DNA from: Anaerolineae bacterium | GTDB taxonomy: Bacteria > Chloroflexota > Anaerolineae > Promineifilales > Promineifilaceae | Assembly (NCBI GenBank): GCA_014879345.1 | Contig: JACSSI010000373.1 | Span: 1 to 5,591, forward strand | Reading direction: 5' to 3' | Length of the DNA stretch: 5,591 nucleotides | Shown here: one piece after another, positions 4,872 to 5,591 of the stretch | Layout of the letters: each line of letters begins with the position of its first letter | Position numbering within the stretch: the first letter of the stretch is position 1 | Translations under genes and position numbers: made by a program | Notes under the pieces: generated by a model | Told to the model about the DNA's origin: nothing | Seen by the model: only the letters and a program-made list of their open reading frames with translations | The model's database searches: none

Positions 4872-5591
4872 ATGAGCAAATCTGGTTTACATATTGCCCA
4901 TTTTACAAACACTTATTTTCCTGTGATGAGCGGCGTTGTGCGCTCGATTAGCACGTTCCGGCAAGCACAGGAAGAATTGGGGCATACGGTATTTATTTTC
5001 GGACAGGAAGCGAGTGATTATACGGATGAGGAACCGTATGTGTTTCGCTATCCTTCGTTTAATATTCCCATCCGCAATTACCCGGCGACGATTCCGGTAT
5101 CCAACCACATCGATTGGGTGTTGCCCAAATTAAAGCTGAATGTGATTCATGCCCATCATCCAGCCCTCATGGGCAATGCGGCCGCAGATAAATCTGAAAA
5201 GCTTGATATTCCATTGGTGTTTACTCACCATACACGTTACCAGGAATATGCACAGTTTATGGCGATACCGGAGGAAATGGTTACAGAACTCATCCAGGCG
5301 CAAATGGCTAATTACATGCAAAAATGCCAGCATATTGTGGTACCGAGCGAAAGTATTAAGCAAATGGTGGAGTCGGTTTATGGCATTCAGGAACGGGTGA
5401 CAGTGATTCCGACTGGGATTGATTTGAAACCGTATCAATCTGTAAACGGCCGTTCTGTTCGCCAACAACGCAAGTGGACTGATGATAAAAAAGTCATCAT
5501 CTCGGTGGGACGATTGGCTGGTGAGAAAAACTTCGAGACGCTGATCAAAGCATTCGCCATTGTGGCGAAAAAGCACGACGATATTATCCTG
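4872..5591 (+). CDS. GT4-family glycosyltransferase (partial, 3' end outside window)
   Basis: An open frame of 240 codons reaches the window edge with no stop, about 60% of a usual 380-400-residue GT4 enzyme. These GT-B enzymes move a sugar from a nucleotide donor to a lipid or glycan acceptor, usually at the cytoplasmic face of the membrane. Visible marks are HIAHFTNTYFPVMSGVVRSI (7-26), the N-terminal acceptor-domain opening; VIHAHHPALMG (91-101); FTHHTRYQEYA (117-127), like the YHTxYEDY block of diacylglycerol glucosyltransferases; VVPSESIKQMV (156-166); VIPTGID (178-184); and SVGRLAGEKNFETLIKAF (211-228), which starts the donor-binding domain with the conserved Arg and Lys. A glycolipid glucosyltransferase is a reasonable guess, but acceptor and sugar cannot be fixed. 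It lies 81 nt after the glycosidase with its own strong ribosome site. One AACGGCCGTT palindrome (5445-5454) reads Asn-Gly-Arg here. Confidence 0.9.
   Translation, partial: MSKSGLHIAHFTNTYFPVMSGVVRSISTFRQAQEELGHTVFIFGQEASDYTDEEPYVFRYPSFNIPIRNYPATIPVSNHIDWVLPKLKLNVIHAHHPALMGNAAADKSEKLDIPLVFTHHTRYQEYAQFMAIPEEMVTELIQAQMANYMQKCQHIVVPSESIKQMVESVYGIQERVTVIPTGIDLKPYQSVNGRSVRQQRKWTDDKKVIISVGRLAGEKNFETLIKAFAIVAKKHDDIIL
5445..5454. repeat. Iterated palindrome AACGGCCGTT, copy 6
   Basis: Perfect copy inside the glycosyltransferase gene, in the linker before the donor-binding domain. It is the only copy read in another frame, giving Asn-Gly-Arg. Confidence 0.85.

Noticed and set aside
5178..5185. GCGGCCGC as another copy of the iterated palindrome
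   Set aside because: It shares only the CGGCCG core and lacks the flanking AA and TT on both sides, so it may be chance.
5130..5576. Minus-strand frame of 148 codons opposite the glycosyltransferase
   Set aside because: It is antisense to a continuous GT4 frame with a strong ribosome site; its His/Phe/Leu-rich translation looks like a shadow.

Overview
The window reads as bacterial chromosome, most likely from an uncultured Chloroflexota lineage near Anaerolineae/Ardenticatenia. That placement is inferred from the protein flavour (a stand-alone proline dehydrogenase ending in a WYPYFMRRLAERPAN-type motif, and an RmlC-like protein of the LHYHHNQVDYW type), a base composition near half G+C, and gaps crowded with repeats. 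It is not proven. There are six protein genes. No rRNA, tRNA, CRISPR array, transposase or phage gene was found.

Layout. Bases 1-125 hold octamer tandem repeats. On the minus strand, a prephenate dehydrogenase gene (tyrA-like, 533-1405) is followed by a small P-II-like gene (126-473), probably one transcription unit. A divergent gap (1406-1577) contains a long heptamer-built hairpin and two -10-like boxes almost touching the start codons of tyrA and of the plus-strand proline dehydrogenase gene (1578-2600), which suggests leaderless transcripts. After a repeat-filled gap come three plus-strand genes: an RmlC-family sugar epimerase or isomerase (2743-3285), an N-terminally hydrophobic (alpha/alpha)6-barrel glycosidase related to the debranching-enzyme/neutral-invertase group (3375-4790), and a GT4 glycosyltransferase that runs off the right edge (4872-5591).

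Working together. The left half is amino-acid metabolism: tyrosine synthesis, a possible nitrogen or metabolite sensor, and proline oxidation. The right half looks like envelope or storage glycan work: a nucleotide-sugar enzyme, a glycoside hydrolase probably at the membrane, and a glycosyltransferase resembling glycolipid-forming GT4 enzymes. The common pathway is inferred from order and strand only.

Most notable. (1) The perfect 10-bp palindrome AACGGCCGTT occurs six times, always inside genes and mostly in the frame that reads Thr-Ala-Val, far above chance. It behaves like a highly iterated palindrome. (2) All five intergenic gaps carry an inverted repeat, and three of them plus the left edge also carry different 7- or 8-bp tandem repeats. 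These repeats reach into gene ends, holding the tyrA stop codon, the rmlC start codon and the upstream candidate start of the glycosidase. I found no clear new defence or mobile system.
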